DNA of 23,019 nt. Source: a virus. The notes beneath the pieces are model-generated. The model saw nothing but the letters and a program-made list of their open reading frames with translations. It was not told where the DNA came from and did no database searches. The translations under genes and the position numbers were made by a program. The stretch is from IMG/VR virus record IMGVR_UViG_3300042691_021189, positions 1-23,019 of that record; one strand, 5' to 3'. Below, piece by piece: positions 21,941 to 23,019 of this stretch (position 1 is the stretch's first letter; the number at the start of each line of letters is the position of its first letter).

Positions 21941-22251
21941 AGCAATACAAAATAACTTCTGATAATATTAGTAAAGATAGTCCAGATGACTGCTATCTAG
22001 ATCCTAACGATCCTATACAAGAAATAAAAGTTCTACAATATTTAGGCGGCATTAATGCCCAAGGCAGATTATATGAATATCGTCTGCAGAATCAAAAGGC
22101 AGCACAAGGCAGTAATATCAGTGTAACAGGTAATGAAAAAGGCGAGCTTATGAAAAAACATAATATCAAACCTGGAACACCAGAATGGTTTAAGCTATGG
22201 TTCAGTTTACCATATCTTACTGGCGAAGGGCCTGTCGACAAAAGTCGATAA
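21937..22251 (+). CDS. small unknown protein downstream of the triple-domain enzyme
   Basis: A 104-residue protein coupled to the large enzyme by ATGA at 21937-21940. It is hydrophilic, with SPDDCYLDPNDPIQEIKVLQ and YLGGINAQGRLYEYRLQNQK in the first part and MKKHNIKPGTPEWFKLWFSL at the end. No motif, signal peptide or membrane segment is visible. Tight coupling suggests it could be a partner of the enzyme or another virion protein. A late promoter box overlaps its stop codon and serves the endolysin gene. I do not recognise a family. Confidence 0.65.
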   Translation: MKQYKITSDNISKDSPDDCYLDPNDPIQEIKVLQYLGGINAQGRLYEYRLQNQKAAQGSNISVTGNEKGELMKKHNIKPGTPEWFKLWFSLPYLTGEGPVDKSR

Positions 22252-22254
22252 ATA
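22247..22254 (+). promoter_or_regulatory. T4-type late promoter box GATAAATA overlapping a stop codon
   Basis: GATAAATA overlaps the stop codon (22249-22251) of the preceding gene and lies 20 bases before the endolysin ATG at 22275. A GGAG ribosome site follows at 22263-22266. It would give late expression of the lysis enzyme. Confidence 0.6.
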
Positions 22255-22274
22255 TTGAATAATGGAGAAAACCA

Positions 22275-22907
22275 ATGAGTTTTGAATTTGATTTCACTAG
22301 AGAAAAACTAGCAGCTTGCATCTACAAAAACAAGAATCCCGATCCTTGGTATGATGCACTATATGAAAATTTACCAACATTTGAAATTGTAACCCCAGCA
22401 CGTGTCGCTGGGTTTATTGCACAATGTCAGCACGAAAGTTTAGACTTTACTTTATTACAAGAAAACTTGAATTACAGTGCTAAAGGTCTAAATGGAACAT
22501 TTAAAAAATATTTTCCTACGACAGATTTAGCCGAATCATATCAACGCCAACCAGAAAAGATTGCTAATAGAGTTTATGCTAGCCGAATGGGCAACGGTGA
22601 TGAAAGGTCTGGCGACGGATTTAAATTCCGTGGGCGTGGGTTGATTCAACTTACTGGGCGTGATAACTACACAGCATTTAGTCGTGATTTCTTTGGTGAT
22701 GATCACATAGTAGAAGATCCTGACTTAGTACGCACACCGCCATATGCTGTGTTAAGTGCCTGCTGGTTCTGGAACAAAAACAAATTAAATCAGTGGTGTG
22801 ATGCAGGTGATGTAGTTACACTAAGCAAACGTATTAATGGCGGTACCATTGGACTCGATGATCGTATCAGCCATTGGAACCATTGCTTAGATATTTTGGA
22901 ATCCTGA
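22275..22907 (+). CDS. GH19-family endolysin (chitinase-like muramidase)
   Basis: A 210-residue single-domain glycoside hydrolase family 19 protein. Visible family motifs are A-G-F-I-A-Q-C-Q-H53-E54-S with E54 as probable catalytic acid, L-Q-E63-N-L-N-Y-S-A with E63 as probable second acid, F-R-G-R-G-L-I-Q-L-T-G-R at 118-129, S-A-C-W-F-W-N-K-N-K-L-N, and R-I-N-G-G-T-I-G-L-D-D-R near the end. In phages this fold cuts peptidoglycan. There is no signal peptide, so release would need a holin; the candidate lies 8.6 kb upstream with the spanins. A late promoter box and GGAG site precede it. The stop overlaps the next ATG by one base. Confidence 0.93.
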   Translation: MSFEFDFTREKLAACIYKNKNPDPWYDALYENLPTFEIVTPARVAGFIAQCQHESLDFTLLQENLNYSAKGLNGTFKKYFPTTDLAESYQRQPEKIANRVYASRMGNGDERSGDGFKFRGRGLIQLTGRDNYTAFSRDFFGDDHIVEDPDLVRTPPYAVLSACWFWNKNKLNQWCDAGDVVTLSKRINGGTIGLDDRISHWNHCLDILES

Positions 22908-23019
22908 TGAGATTAAGGGAACTATTTGAGGAAGCATCTGCTGGTGCAACCAGTGCCAGCAGTATCGCTGCGGTTCCTAATCCTAATTTAGCAATTGGTG
23001 ACTCACGTGCCAGAAAATC
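22907..23019 (+). CDS. start of a phage protein, cut by window end
   Basis: An open frame starts at the ATG at 22907, overlapping the endolysin stop (TGATG), and runs off the window after 37 codons. It reads MRLRELFEEASAGATSASS, then IAAVPNPNLAIGDSRARK. The M-x-L-R-E-L-F start matches the 18839 product and fits a prohead-protease-type (L/I)-x-E site. The Ala/Gly/Ser-rich part is like other small marine T4-like phage proteins I recall, of unknown function. The rest of the gene is not visible. Confidence 0.6.
   Translation, partial: MRLRELFEEASAGATSASSIAAVPNPNLAIGDSRARK

Noticed and set aside
1-23019. CRISPR array, insertion sequence, integrase or attachment site
   Set aside because: I found no spaced direct repeats, transposase or recombinase motifs, or terminal repeats. 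The only tandem repeat is the coding GNVT array.

Overview
The window looks like part of the genome of an AT-rich, T4-like marine myovirus (Caudoviricetes). The evidence is a dense one-strand gene layout with many ATGA and TAATG start/stop overlaps, T4-type replication and head-assembly functions (gp44 clamp-loader ATPase, gp31/GroES-type co-chaperonin), PhoH, marine-phage tail-fibre repeat motifs, and T4-type late promoter boxes (GATAAATA). No photosynthesis gene is visible. A host-type 7Fe ferredoxin (FdxA) suggests a heterotrophic proteobacterial host; that host guess is inference.

Layout. (1) 1-6178: tail-fibre/baseplate module: a fibre protein truncated by the window edge, a short fibre protein, an Mtd_N-like fibre with GNVT repeats, a 791-residue protein with Ig-like (He_PIG) repeats, and a further fibre-like protein. 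(2) 6175-7498: small genes, a stand-alone fragment resembling the GS-motif region of bacterial DNA polymerase III alpha, and a GroES-like co-chaperonin, closed by a terminator. (3) 7518-10432: a sigma70-like promoter nested in that terminator leads into a membrane protein, a TagD-like nucleotidylyltransferase, gp44, FdxA, a DUF2452 protein and dCMP deaminase, ending at a bidirectional terminator. (4) 10442-11155: phoH, the only minus-strand gene, with a leader able to form two mutually exclusive hairpins, one of which covers its ribosome-binding site. (5) 11281-13696: a late promoter, two unknown proteins, and a lysis set (i-spanin, o-spanin, EF-hand membrane protein/putative holin). (6) 13714-17946: a second nested hairpin/promoter and a proteostasis run: class II DnaJ (probably leaderless), peptide deformylase, full-length ClpA, and an unknown protein. 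(7) 17960-23019: a late promoter inside a perfect palindrome, followed by an Arg-rich protein, a 126-residue protein, a 1033-residue protein with three nucleotidyl-transfer domains (NTase, ATP-dependent ligase-like, HxGH cytidylyltransferase-like), a small protein, a GH19 endolysin and the start of another gene.

How the parts may work together. Late boxes precede virion and lysis genes. The two host-type promoters precede replication/nucleotide genes and chaperone/protease genes, consistent with separate temporal control. Three proteins in the last block begin with M-x-(L/I)-x-E-L-F, resembling the N-terminus of the T4 injected protein Alt, which is cut by the prohead protease after an (L/I)-x-E site. 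This raises the possibility that the large triple-domain enzyme is packaged and delivered with the DNA. That idea is inference.
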